Shown here one piece after another: positions 41,527 through 50,313 of a DNA stretch of 64,000 nucleotides. The translations under genes were made by a program, and so were the position numbers. The notes below the pieces were generated by a model. The model searched no databases. It was not told the origin of the DNA and worked only from the letters and a program-made list of their open reading frames with translations. Position 1 is the stretch's first letter. The number at the start of each line of letters is the position of its first letter. This DNA is from Symbiodinium sp. CCMP2592 (taxonomy: Eukaryota > Sar > Dinophyceae > Suessiales > Symbiodiniaceae), in contig CAJNDT010002013.1 in NCBI GenBank assembly GCA_905221615.1, positions 186,001 through 250,000 of the forward strand. Reading direction: 5' to 3'.

Positions 41527-41642
41527 ACTTGGAGGTTCAGGGGTAGTTATAAGTAGAGTTACAAGTCCCCGAACATGGGTTATAAGTAGAGTTACCCTAC
41601 TTATAACCCTACTTATAAATGAACTGCCCCTGAACCTCCAAG
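41527..41642. mobile_element. Family B MITE
   Basis: CTTGGAGGTTCAGGGGTAGT left, CTGCCCCTGAACCTCCAAG right. Confidence 0.85.
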
Positions 41643-41668
41643 AATCCTTCAACCTCGAAAGCCTGAAC

Positions 41669-41751
41669 CAATGCTGGAAGAGCCGGGCGGCGCTCATGCC
41701 GATGGAATAGTGCGTGGGGCCCAGCTTCGTTCTACCATCGGCTTCCAGCTC
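41669..41751 (-). CDS. Candidate exon
   Basis: After GCTGCAG (AG then G) the frame reads ELEADGRTKLGPTHYSIGMS AARLFQHW up to GT. 83 nt. It sits next to a family B element; no PPR signature despite the helical pattern. Confidence 0.4.
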
Positions 41752-41764
41752 CTGCAGCTACGTA

Positions 41765-41935
41765 GGGGTTATGGGTTTAGGGCTTAGGGTCTTGGGGTTG
41801 CGGAGTCGAAGGTTTAGGGGTTTTAGGGTTTAGGGGTTTTGGGGCTTGGGTTGATGGGTTTTAAGGTCTTGTGGGTTTAGGGTTTTTTGGGGTTTAGGGT
41901 GAAAGTTAGGGTTTTGGGTTATAGGATCTGAAACC
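41765..41935. repeat. TTTAGGG-type degenerate array
   Basis: GGTTTAGGG and GGTTTTGGGG units. Degenerate CCCTAAA wording continues to about 42590. Confidence 0.7.
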
Positions 41936-42586
41936 CCCCAAGTCCAAAAAACCTTACACCTCCAAACCTAAACCCTGAACCCTAAACCCTGGAACCCCAT
42001 TCCTTAGACCTAAACTGCTGAAGTCCGAGAGTCCTAAACCGTAATGGCTAAGCCTCTCATCCTCAAGCCCTAACCGTAAACCCTTGCAACATGAACCCTC
42101 GAACCCCAAACCACAGAACAAAAATGGAACCTTAAACCCTAAACCCTGAAACCCTTAAAAAACTCTAAACTTAACCCTTGAACAACTTCAGCCTCAACAG
42201 TGCCGTAACTTCCTCCAACCCTAAACAGTAAACTCTAAAACCGAACTTCCACCCAATCTGTACCTTCGGCTCAAAACACGGCTTAAAAGATGTATATATG
42301 AAGAGGCACCAACAAAAAAAACAAACCGTAAACACCCCAAACCTTAAAACCAAAGCTCTGAAAGCCCTCAACCCCGAAAACCCTGCACCCTAAAACGCCT
42401 CTAAACCCTCCTTTCGAAGCTCTCAGATAAGAGCCGCCAAACCCGAAAACCCTACACTTGATTTCAATGCTGTAAGAACCCTAAGCACGAAAACCCTACA
42501 TCCGAAAATAGCACCAAACCCCCAAACCCGAATTTGAGGCTCTATGAACTCCCAAAACCCGAAAACCCTAAACCCCTACCTTAAGC

Positions 42587-42669
42587 CGGAATAACCTACC
42601 TTTTTAAGGACTCATATAAGGAAATCATAATCAGGAACCCTCAAAAGGTAGTTATTCCGGCTTAAGGTA
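42587..42669. mobile_element. Family O MITE
   Basis: TACCTTAAGCCGGAATAACC left, GTTATTCCGGCTTAAGGTA right, near perfect, TA ends. Confidence 0.9.
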
Positions 42670-42756
42670 CACCCTAAAGGTCCCTCTTACAGGAAGCCGA
42701 AACCCCCTAAGCCCTGCAGATCCCTTCAACCCTAAACCCTAACTTCCATTCCCGAG

Positions 42757-42839
42757 GATCCTCCAAGAGGCCCAGGACGAGATCCGTTCGTCGCACCTGC
42801 TTCAGCTTCTGGAGGATCCTCAGCTCGAACCCAAAGGGA
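42757..42839 (+). CDS. Candidate exon
   Basis: After TTCCCGAG (AG then G) the frame reads ILQEAQDEIRSSHLLQLLED PQLEPKG, with a possible GA donor where TTTAGGG repeat starts. Strongly helical, charged. Confidence 0.4.
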
Positions 42840-42872
42840 GTTTAGGGTTTAGGGCAAAACATAGGGAACCCA

Positions 42873-42998
42873 AGAGTAAAAGGAGGGACCCTTAATAAGG
42901 ACCCCTAGGTATATTACCCTTAATATAGCCATTATATACCCATTATCTAGCCCCATTATAGAGTAGGGGTCCCCATTAAGGGTCCGTCCTTTTCCCCT
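42873..42998. mobile_element. Family P MITE
   Basis: AAAAGGAGGGACCCTTAATA left, TTAAGGGTCCGTCCTTTT right. Confidence 0.8.
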
Positions 42999-43896
42999 CA
43001 GCCCAAAAGGATCACCAAAAAACGTAGGGAACCCACAAGGATCCAGAAAAAGGAGGCAGCCCCAAAGCAGGGAACATGATAATTACAAGGATCCAGCACA
43101 AGTAGGGGAAAAATCATGCTGGTGCAAAAATTTCTGAGGCGATAGAGGGTATTATGGCATGTTATAGTAACACTAAGGAAGATTCTGGTGTAATATAGCA
43201 TACTATGGCGGACTAGAGTATGCTTCAGTGTAGTACTAGTAGATTAGAGCATGTTTTGGTATAACATCCCGATCCTAGGGATCCATTATTGTCTGAAGCA
43301 GTATGTTACAGTAGGTTATAGGATAAGGTCGTATGTTGTTACAGTATGTTACGGTATACCCTTAGCCCCCACGCGAAGGATGCATTAATGGCGTACTGGG
43401 TAACCTTGTAGTATAGTGTGGCGCATTGTTATGTACTAGAGTACAGTATCATGTTCTACAGCTTAATTCGCTACAATGATTATGACACAAAATTCTGTAC
43501 TATGATTTATCGCGCACCATAGTAGATTATAGTTGGTTATAGTGTATTTTGATAAACTTAGCTCCATCCTGAGGATCCAAATACAGTCTCAGGGTTTAGG
43601 GGTAGGGTTTAAGGTTCAGGTGCCGTGCGAGCCCCAAATAGCACAGACTGGGTGCGATTTCCTGATTCTAAACACCAATGTAGATACGGTTTGTATGCTC
43701 AGAGCCGAAATGTTTTAGTGTAAATATGTTGAAAGCTTAAAAAAAAATGAAGCTTCGCGAAATCTTACCGGGGCTTTATGAGCTTTGTAAGTGTGTCGAT
43801 AAGCGCAGAAGGATCCACAAACGGACCAGATCTGGCTTTCGGGGTGTAGGGATATGGCATGCATTTGCTTAGTTTGTTGGCTTTAGGGTTAGGGGT

Positions 43897-43995
43897 CTAG
43901 GACGACGGCCGATTCTGGTTCAGCTCATCTTCCGTAGCCAAGAGCTGTCGGATTTTTTCTTGAGCAAGGCAAACGCTAAACTGGTCATTCAATGC
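43897..43995 (-). CDS. Candidate terminal exon
   Basis: After CACGAAG (AG then G) the frame reads ALNDQFSVCLAQEKIRQLLA TEDELNQNRPSS and TAG. Helical, charged; could follow the exon at 44582-44719 in one minus-strand gene. Confidence 0.45.
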   Translation of the reverse strand, partial: ALNDQFSVCLAQEKIRQLLATEDELNQNRPSS

Positions 43996-44217
43996 CTTCG
44001 TGCGTGATCCTTTCGTGACGCGGGTAGTATTTGGGGTTTAGGGCCCAGGGCCGTTCAGCTTAGGTTCTTGGTATTGAGACTGTGGTTCGGAGAGCTACAC
44101 AAAGTGCACTCTCATGCCTAAAAGTTCTTGCCAGACATAGCCTATAATGCAAAGTGTGCCTTGCAAACGACTATCCCTAGAAGTGCAACATTCCAGCACG
44201 AGCGAGGACATCATCGA

Positions 44218-44321
44218 TACGGTTGATGATATACATCCTGCATTACCTTAATGACCCTAGACTATGGGAAAATGGTATATTCGTTATCATGGGTAATGCC
44301 GGATTTGTATCGTCAACCGTA
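44218..44321. mobile_element. Family C MITE
   Basis: TACGGTTGATGATATACATC left, ATTTGTATCGTCAACCGTA right, TA ends. Confidence 0.85.
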
Positions 44322-44429
44322 GTACATCCAGGAAGCCCGGACTGATACCCCGGCTCGATTGGGGGATTGAGGATACAATTCTTCGGTAAGAGTAGGAGCT
44401 AGGAATTCGTTGACCCGCGGGCCCCTCAG

Positions 44430-44584
44430 AAAAGATAGAGCCTCTGAGTAAGGTCCTTTTTGAAAGCCAGAAGTAGGAAATTATAATAAGCTCCCTAATA
44501 TTATTTATGGAATATTCCTTAATTAAGGGATATTAAGTAGGGTTGAGAAGGGCCCCCTTTGAGGGTTCTCCGTGATATTACCTA
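44430..44584. mobile_element. Family U element with nested family G remnant
   Basis: GAAAGCCAGAAGTAGG is followed by GAATATTCCTTAATTAAGGG (family G), then AAGTAGG again and the rest of U. Confidence 0.65.
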
Positions 44585-44719
44585 GGAAGCAAAGCTTGCA
44601 AGTCCAAGCAAGCCCAGCGACGGAGTCACTCCACTTGGCCTCTTGATCCACTCCGGCAGCTTGGGCGCAATGGCGTGTTGCAACTTCGCCCTGTACTGAG
44701 CTTCTGTTTTGGGAATCTA
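44582..44719 (-). CDS. Candidate exon
   Basis: Frame PKTEAQYRAKLQHAIAPKLP EWIKRPSGVTPSLGLLG, open on to a TAG at 44582 inside the family U element, so the true donor is probably earlier. Function unknown. Confidence 0.45.
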
Positions 44720-45093
44720 AACCGTAAACCCTGTAAACCCCTTAACCTAAGCCGAATCAAGGACAGAAACCATGCAAGGGGAGGCCCATCAGACAGCATG
44801 TGAGGCCCACAACACGCCAAATGCTACACAACAGTACTGACCTCAACCTTATAGCCCTAAGTTATGATATACGCTCAACATAGGCACCTAAATACATAAC
44901 TACTATCCCAAACCTTAGTACCTAATTACTGTGTCCTTTGGACCCTTAAGGTAGGGTCAATAAACCTTAACACATAGTAGGTTGACTGTCAGGTTCAGCA
45001 GCTGCAGCGTTCTATGGGCTCTCTGTAAACTGTAATTATAATATAAGTTCGGAACCCTAAACCGATGAACCTTGAACCCCGACCTCTTGATTC

Positions 45094-45176
45094 CGTTGTA
45101 GTTAATTTGGCTACCTTATGTTACCTTCTAGGATACTAGGTGAAGCCAAAAAAAGGAACTGCGATGGAGACTACAC
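45094..45176. mobile_element. Family L element, diverged
   Basis: GTTGTAGTTAATTTGGC left, GGAACTGCGATGGAGACTAC right. Confidence 0.6.
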
Positions 45177-45232
45177 GCAAACACTGCTAAACCAGGTCCT
45201 ATTCCTGCCCGAAACCATTTTATTTGTTGCAC

Positions 45233-45345
45233 ATCCCAGAGTCTCCAAAACCCCTTAATAAAGGAATATACCTTAAATCATATTAGGGATCCCATTATCA
45301 TTTAAGGTATATTCCTTAATTAAGGGGTTTTGGAGGCTCTGGGAT
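45233..45345. mobile_element. Family G MITE
   Basis: TCCCAGAGTCTCCAAAACCC left, GGGGTTTTGGAGGCTCTGGGA right, near perfect. Confidence 0.9.
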
Positions 45346-45398
45346 GAGCAGCCCAAGAGCTCTTCATCCCGCCTGTGCGGACGGCGCTCCAAGTGCCT

Positions 45399-45498
45399 TA
45401 CTTGGAGGTTCAGGGGCAGTTATAAGTCCCCTAATGAGGGTTAAGTCTAGTTACCCTACGTATAGCCCTACTTATAACTACCCCTGAACCTCCAAGTA
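45399..45498. mobile_element. Family B MITE with TA ends
   Basis: TACTTGGAGGTTCAGGGGCA left, TACCCCTGAACCTCCAAGTA right. Confidence 0.9.
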
Positions 45499-45885
45499 CA
45501 CATCAGCGAAGCGAAGTCTTGAACCAATGCAAGACTGCACCGAAAAGTCAGTGGAGCCGGGATTTCGAACCAGGGCTGAGGCTGTTGTGGTTGAAAGCTG
45601 CAGGGGTTCACGGTTTCTTCCCCAAGCCCGCAGCCCATGTAGGCCCAGTGTAGAACCCTTTCTATAAACGCGCTGAAATCCTAAAACCCATCCGGAGTCC
45701 AACACAGGCAATAAGACCTCATGAGAACCCTTCAAAGCCCAAACCCCCCAAGCAATACTACACCCCTATAGAAACCTGTCTGAGAACCTACAACCCGTCT
45801 AGAACCCCTGGCAGGCCCAAGAAGCACAATCCCTAAACACTAAACCAACAATACAGCGTGAACACCATATACCCTGAACCCTACG

Positions 45886-46017
45886 ATGTCATACAAAGAA
45901 CCCGGAGAAGCCCAAGAAGCATCAGCTTCTCCAGAACCAGGCTCGCCACCTCTCAGCAACAGCAAACTAAGTGCTAAAGGCTTGGTGATTCAGGATGCTG
46001 TGATGCTTTCCCACTAA
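45886..46017 (+). CDS. 43-residue ATG-started frame
   Basis: MSYKEPGEAQEASASPEPGS, PPLSNSKLSAKGLVIQDAVM, LSH then TAA. Acidic/Pro/Ser-rich like a disordered N-terminus. May be a first exon. Confidence 0.35.
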   Translation: MSYKEPGEAQEASASPEPGSPPLSNSKLSAKGLVIQDAVMLSH

Positions 46018-46187
46018 GGTCTCCGAAAGGATTCCACAGGCATTTGGGGGCTTAGGGTTTTGTATATGCTCTATAAGCTTCTTTCATAGGATTATTACAG
46101 AGGATTCCTATCTAAAATCGTTCTAATGAGAGGATCTCTCGGATCTCAGGCCTCTGAAGCCTATGAAGAGTATAGAGCTCTAAACCC

Positions 46188-46331
46188 TAAACTCCATACC
46201 CTCAACCCCAAAACCCCCTAAACCCTCAAACCCCTACATCTAAATCCCAACCCCAAGCATAAACTCCATACCCTCAACCCCCAAACCCTCTAAACCCCCC
46301 AACCCCTACATCTAAATCCCCAACCCCAAAC
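46188..46331. repeat. 72-bp tandem duplication
   Basis: Both copies start AAACTCCATACCCTCAACCC and carry CCCCTACATCTAAATCCC. Confidence 0.85.
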
Positions 46332-46437
46332 AGAACCGCGCCTTTCGCGCACCGTTTGGTCCGGCTTGTGAGGGGCTCAGCACGCCCAAGGCCATGGGTC
46401 AAGATGCGGGGGCTTCAGCGTACCATAGCTGCCTCAA
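46330..46437 (+). CDS. Candidate exon abutting family I element
   Basis: After CAAACAG the frame reads NRAFRAPFGPACEGLSTPKA MGQDAGASAYHSCLN and reaches the family I element at 46438. Same strand as the 45886 frame. Confidence 0.35.
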
Positions 46438-46548
46438 TCCCTAAGGCTCCATGTACCCATATAGTAGGTACTGAGGCCTTAAAAGGGTCACCATATGGGT
46501 ACTTTAAGGCCTAAGTACCTACTATATGGGTACAGGGAGCCTTTGGGA
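46438..46548. mobile_element. Family I MITE
   Basis: TCCCTAAGGCTCCATGTACC left, GGTACAGGGAGCCTTTGGGA right; inner CCATATAGTAGGTACT pair exact. Confidence 0.9.
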
Positions 46549-46549
46549 A

Positions 46550-46651
46550 TAATAAGAAGAGGATTTTGGGGCCCACTATCATACTCTAAAAACAAACAAG
46601 GAACCCCGCAAGATAGTATAGGTGATTATCTAAGCCCCTATAGCACTAGGT
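46550..46651. mobile_element. Family H element, left end lost
   Basis: GGATTTTGGGGCCCACTATC centre and GGTGATTATCTAAGCCCCTA right end, abutting family I. Confidence 0.6.
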
Positions 46652-46762
46652 TCCTGAGTAGCCCCTTTAGAATGGGGGTACCCTTTTCCTAATATTCATG
46701 CAACTATACCCTAAAAATCAAGAACAAAAAAAACGCAACGGTACTACTCAGGAACCTAGGTA
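46646..46762. mobile_element. Foldback element AA (CTAGGTTCC ends)
   Basis: ACTAGGTTCCTGAGTAGC left, ACTACTCAGGAACCTAGGTA right. Shares the CTAGGTTCC end with PPR gene 2 introns. Confidence 0.75.
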
Positions 46763-47173
46763 CCTGCTTAAGTGGTTCTAGAAGTTCCAGGGTCTTTTGG
46801 ACACCTCACGGGACATAACTTGATATATGTATGTGCATGTATACGAAAGCGCCGGGAAACTAACGATATCTTATGTAGAGGTATTGGTTAGGGGCCTTTA
46901 CTACGGTCGCTAAGTTTGGGGCTTATGGCTTTAGATAGCGCTTCAGGCTTTACGGGTCTTGGTTTTTGGGTTTTTCGGAGTGCAGCTCATCAGGGTTCTG
47001 GGGCTTGGGCTTTCATTTCAAAGACAGAAACCCGAAACCACGCCTTGAGAGAAAATGCAAGCGCAAGCCGGATGATAAGCAAGTCTGCAGCTCTGAATTG
47101 CCAGGTCTATATACCTTCTCCTCTCTAACCTAAGAGCCCTCAAACCCCAAAAGGTTGAAGCCAGGAAAGCCTT

Positions 47174-47341
47174 CATATGCGTAGTATGACCGTCACGTAC
47201 GGCAGCGACAAACTTTTCCTGCTTGTTGCGAATGCTCTTACATGATGGGTACGAGTCCAGAGGCAAAGCATTAACCCAATCAGAAGGTCGTTCTGGGTAC
47301 GCTGGCACCACGTCGGCGATGTTAGGGGCTGGCAATAGCAT
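47174..47341 (-). CDS. Candidate ATG-bearing exon
   Basis: Frame MLLPAPNIADVVPAYPERPS, DWVNALPLDSYPSCKSIRNK, QEKFVAAVRDGHTTHMKAFL, with a GC donor possible after CTG. Globular composition; one of the more gene-like short frames. No family recognised. Confidence 0.5.
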
Positions 47342-47591
47342 GGTTTCGGTTAAAGCTCTTCGATGAAATGCGGAAACAGAAACTTGACAGCGACAACAAT
47401 GACAATGATTTGGCGATTAGCTCAAGATTTCCTTGTTAAGAGTTTCCCATCGTGGATCCAGCATGTACCCTTAATGGTTGTGAACATCATGTCTTAAGGC
47501 ACGGCAGTTGGGAGCCTATTTAGCTATGCAAGCAATGAGTACTGTTGGGGTCAGCAGAATTGATAATATTATCCCTGAAATTTCCCTGTAT

Positions 47592-47655
47592 GAGTTAATT
47601 GTGGTAAACTGGATCCCCAAACCTTATTCCAATTATTGAGGCCGTCTTTCTTCCT
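47592..47655. mobile_element. Family H right-end fragment
   Basis: GGATCCCCAAACCTTATTCC then AATTATTGAGGCC. Confidence 0.4.
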
Positions 47656-47948
47656 ACTACCTCAACCCTGCAGAGCTGGCAGAGCGTAAGTTTTGCATGC
47701 GAGCATGGCCCAACTTGGTAAGCTGCGATGCTGGCGATGGAAGCCGTTCAACTGCAACCCTAAACCCTAAACTCCTGCAACCGCTAAATCCAAAGCCCTA
47801 AACCTTCCAAGCTGCAACCCGAAAGACCGGAAGAGTCAGTAATGTCATAATACGCTTATACTATTCTCGCAGTCACTGCGCCCGTACCCTGAAAAGCATT
47901 CATAGATGTTCTTGTGCTCTTCGATCAGAGTTTGCTGTCCCGAAACTT

Positions 47949-48171
47949 CCCAGACACTCCAATATCGCTAGTCTCGCTTCATTACGGAATATACCGTAAA
48001 TTAACCCAGGATCCCTGGTATGAGTTACGGAGTAGTCCTTAGTTGAGGGATATGGGAGTTTCTGAAAATCCGGGATACCTTATTTTGGGTTCCTTATAAT
48101 AAGGATCCTACTATAGGGTACTATTTTGAGGGTCCCCTATTTTCGGAAACTCCCATATGGGTGTCTCTGGG
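47949..48171. mobile_element. Family G MITE interrupted by family E
   Basis: CCCAGACACTCCAATAT left, GGGTGTCTCTGGG right; the family E element starts inside GAGGGATAT. Confidence 0.7.
48050..48159. mobile_element. Family E MITE, nested in family G
   Basis: TATGGGAGTTTCTGAAAATC left, CTATTTTCGGAAACTCCCATA right, TA ends. Confidence 0.85.
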
Positions 48172-48231
48172 GAACTCCATCTGCACTTCTCGTGCTTCCG
48201 TCGGAGCGAGGCTTCTTGGGATCTTGTTCCG

Positions 48232-48365
48232 GGCTTAGGGTTTACGGGTTTAAGGGTTTAGGGGTTTAGGGGTTCAGGGTTTAGGGGCTTACGGGTTTAA
48301 GGGTTAGGGGTTTAGGCTTTAGGGGTTTAGGGTTTAAGGGTTGAGGGATGCATTTTTAGGGTTTT
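48232..48365. repeat. TTTAGGGG degenerate array
   Basis: TTTAGGGG, TTTAAGGG and TTACGGG units. Confidence 0.8.
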
Positions 48366-48383
48366 TCGGGCTCAGGATTCAGG

Positions 48384-48489
48384 CCTGTCAGCGTGCAGTT
48401 ACCGCTTGAGTTGTTCCTGGGATCGGATCTTCAGGGCTCGTCCGGGCAAGCGGCACACTCTGTGACGCTGTCCTCAAGACCACCTTAAC
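48384..48489 (+). CDS. Candidate exon
   Basis: Frame RPVSVQLPLELFLGSDLQGS SGQAAHSVTLSS, ending at the family O element (48480). The 48582-48754 frame may follow on the same strand. Confidence 0.35.
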
Positions 48490-48580
48490 CCCGAATAACC
48501 TACCTTTTTCAAGCACTTATATCTCGGGATATCATAATACAAGGAGCCCTAAAGTTGTAGGGTTTCTCAGGGTGAAGGTA
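48480..48580. mobile_element. Family O MITE
   Basis: ACCTTAACCCCGAATAACCT left, TCTCAGGGTGAAGGTA right. Confidence 0.7.
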
Positions 48581-48581
48581 A

Positions 48582-48754
48582 ATCCTACAAAACTTAAGTC
48601 TGAAGCCCCACATATCCTTGAAAGCACTGGCGATGGAGCAAGGCAGCGTGAGACCCCATCAAAAAGGAACACCAATTCCCGAACTGCAAACCCCAGTTGT
48701 GAGTCATTCAAAACCAGCAGACATGTCTCACGTAAAGACCCCGAAGCCAACTAG
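48582..48754 (+). CDS. Candidate hydrophilic exon
   Basis: Frame KLKSEAPHILESTGDGARQR, ETPSKRNTNSRTANPSCESF, KTSRHVSRKDPEAN, TAG. Begins at the end of the family O element. Disordered composition. Confidence 0.3.
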
Positions 48755-48823
48755 ACCACAAGACCAACGAGGCACCCAAACAAAAGCTTAAGAGGACCCT
48801 AGCCACTGTATAGACTCTTAACC

Positions 48824-48920
48824 CTAAAGCTGTAGATTTTTCCTGGCTCTGCTTGCATAAGCCAGAGCCTCAGCATTTTGACTCTGCTGCAGCGCGCCCA
48901 GCATCGCCTTTTTCTGCGTT
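48824..48920 (-). CDS. Candidate terminal exon
   Basis: After GCCCCAACAG the frame reads TQKKAMLGALQQSQNAEALA YASRARKNLQL and TAG. Helical. 97 nt, phase 2 entry. Confidence 0.4.
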
Positions 48921-48978
48921 CTGTTGGGGCTTCAGGGCCTTGGGGGTTTCTGTTGCTTGGGTTTGGGAGTTAAGTTCA

Positions 48979-49109
48979 TACTTAAAGGATCATGGGACTT
49001 AGTAACTAAGGCTATTATTAGGGTAACTATACTTATAACTTATAACTGCTTATAACCCCAATTAGGATACTTATAACCATACTTACTAAGTCCCATGATC
49101 CTCCAAGTA
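48979..49109. mobile_element. Family B MITE, long form
   Basis: TACTTAAAGGATCATGGGAC left, GTCCCATGATCCTCCAAGTA right; same subfamily as 2151. Confidence 0.9.
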
Positions 49110-49138
49110 AGGGCTCAAGGTTAGAGGTTTAGGGGCTC

Positions 49139-49342
49139 TAAGCTCGTGCGACGCAACTCCGGCTATGCTGCCTTCATCACCGTTCTGAGGGTTTAGGATG
49201 AAGGGCGCATTATAGTCCAGCGTCTCTAGTCAGGCTTATTTCAACATGCGCGTGCTGGGCATTTATCGTTGGTTTACGATGGGGGTCATACTAGTGTTAA
49301 GCATCATGTTTAAAGTAGGTGCAGAAGCAGGATCACAGTAAT
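49139..49342 (+). CDS. Two short open blocks, doubtful
   Basis: 49139-49190 reads KLVRRNSGYAAFITVLRV; about 49227-49342 reads QAYFNMRVLGIYRWFTMGVI LVLSIMFKVG with a membrane-like hydrophobic stretch. Not joined convincingly. Confidence 0.25.
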
Positions 49343-49632
49343 GTTGACCTAGGATTAATAATCCCCCTACGATTAAAGGCGGCCTGCGGGCGGCTCCGGC
49401 CCCAATCTGTACTACTTTAAAGGCAGCACCCAAATAAGGATCGTTTTTTGCAGAAAACCCCCACGATTAAAGGCAACATGGGGATCTAAAATTTCAAAAA
49501 AGTGCTTCGAAGACTACTTTTAAAGGGGGCAAGACTACATTTAAAGGGCGTCTTGTCCTCTTTCAAGCGGTTCTTTCAAGGGCTACTGCTACTGCTACTG
49601 CCACTGCTACTACTGCTGCTACTACGACTACG

Positions 49633-49705
<73 letters not shown>

Positions 49706-50313
49706 GCACCACTGTTTACTGCAATTTGGCTTCACGGGATTATTTGGGGGTCTGTGATCCTGTGGGGGGCCTGCGACCTTGACAACCTTGAGGGGGGGGG
49801 GGGCGGGGGGGGGGGTTATTAATCAGGGGTCAACATTACGATGTTGCACTGGGGTTGGTAGTAAGCTTGCAGCATCCAAATCTTTAGTAGAGTCACAGCT
49901 TTATAAACAGGTGGACGGTGAAGTTATGGTCGAATACAAATTTTCCGCAATGGTCTAGATTGATATCGTTTGTGGCTTAGGGCGCACTATCGAAAGGTTT
50001 CACTCATCAGGCTGTGAATAGAAGCCTGGTTGCAAGGTCCGGTTTGCATGAGTTTAGGGTTTGGGGTTCATGTCAGGTTTACCGTAGGAACTGTTAGGAA
50101 CCCTTAACCCTATAAACTGTATAAGCCCCAAACCCGTGAAACCCTACACCGCAACACCAACAAACGTACGTGCCATACAAACCCCAAGCCCTAAAACCGA
50201 TCAAACTTCGCCACACCCTTTACTACAGTCTAGTGCACCCGGCTAAGCCCTGACACCCAAACCACCCTGAACCCTAAACCCTAAACCCTAAACCCTAAAC
50301 CCTCCCAAGTGGC
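49343..50313. other. No gene recognised
   Basis: ACT microsatellite, poly-G, drifted CCCTAAA. Nothing coding seen. Confidence 0.5.
49582..49706. repeat. (ACT)n microsatellite
   Basis: About 40 trinucleotides, imperfect at the left. It encodes false poly-Leu. A G-rich run follows at 49791-49815. Confidence 0.95.

Noticed and set aside
45552-45575. tRNA T-arm-like GGTTCGAAATCC on the minus strand
   Set aside because: The five-base stem does not pair and no acceptor, D or anticodon arm fits around it.
49502-49822. Poly-Leu open frame
   Set aside because: Produced by the ACT microsatellite and poly-G.
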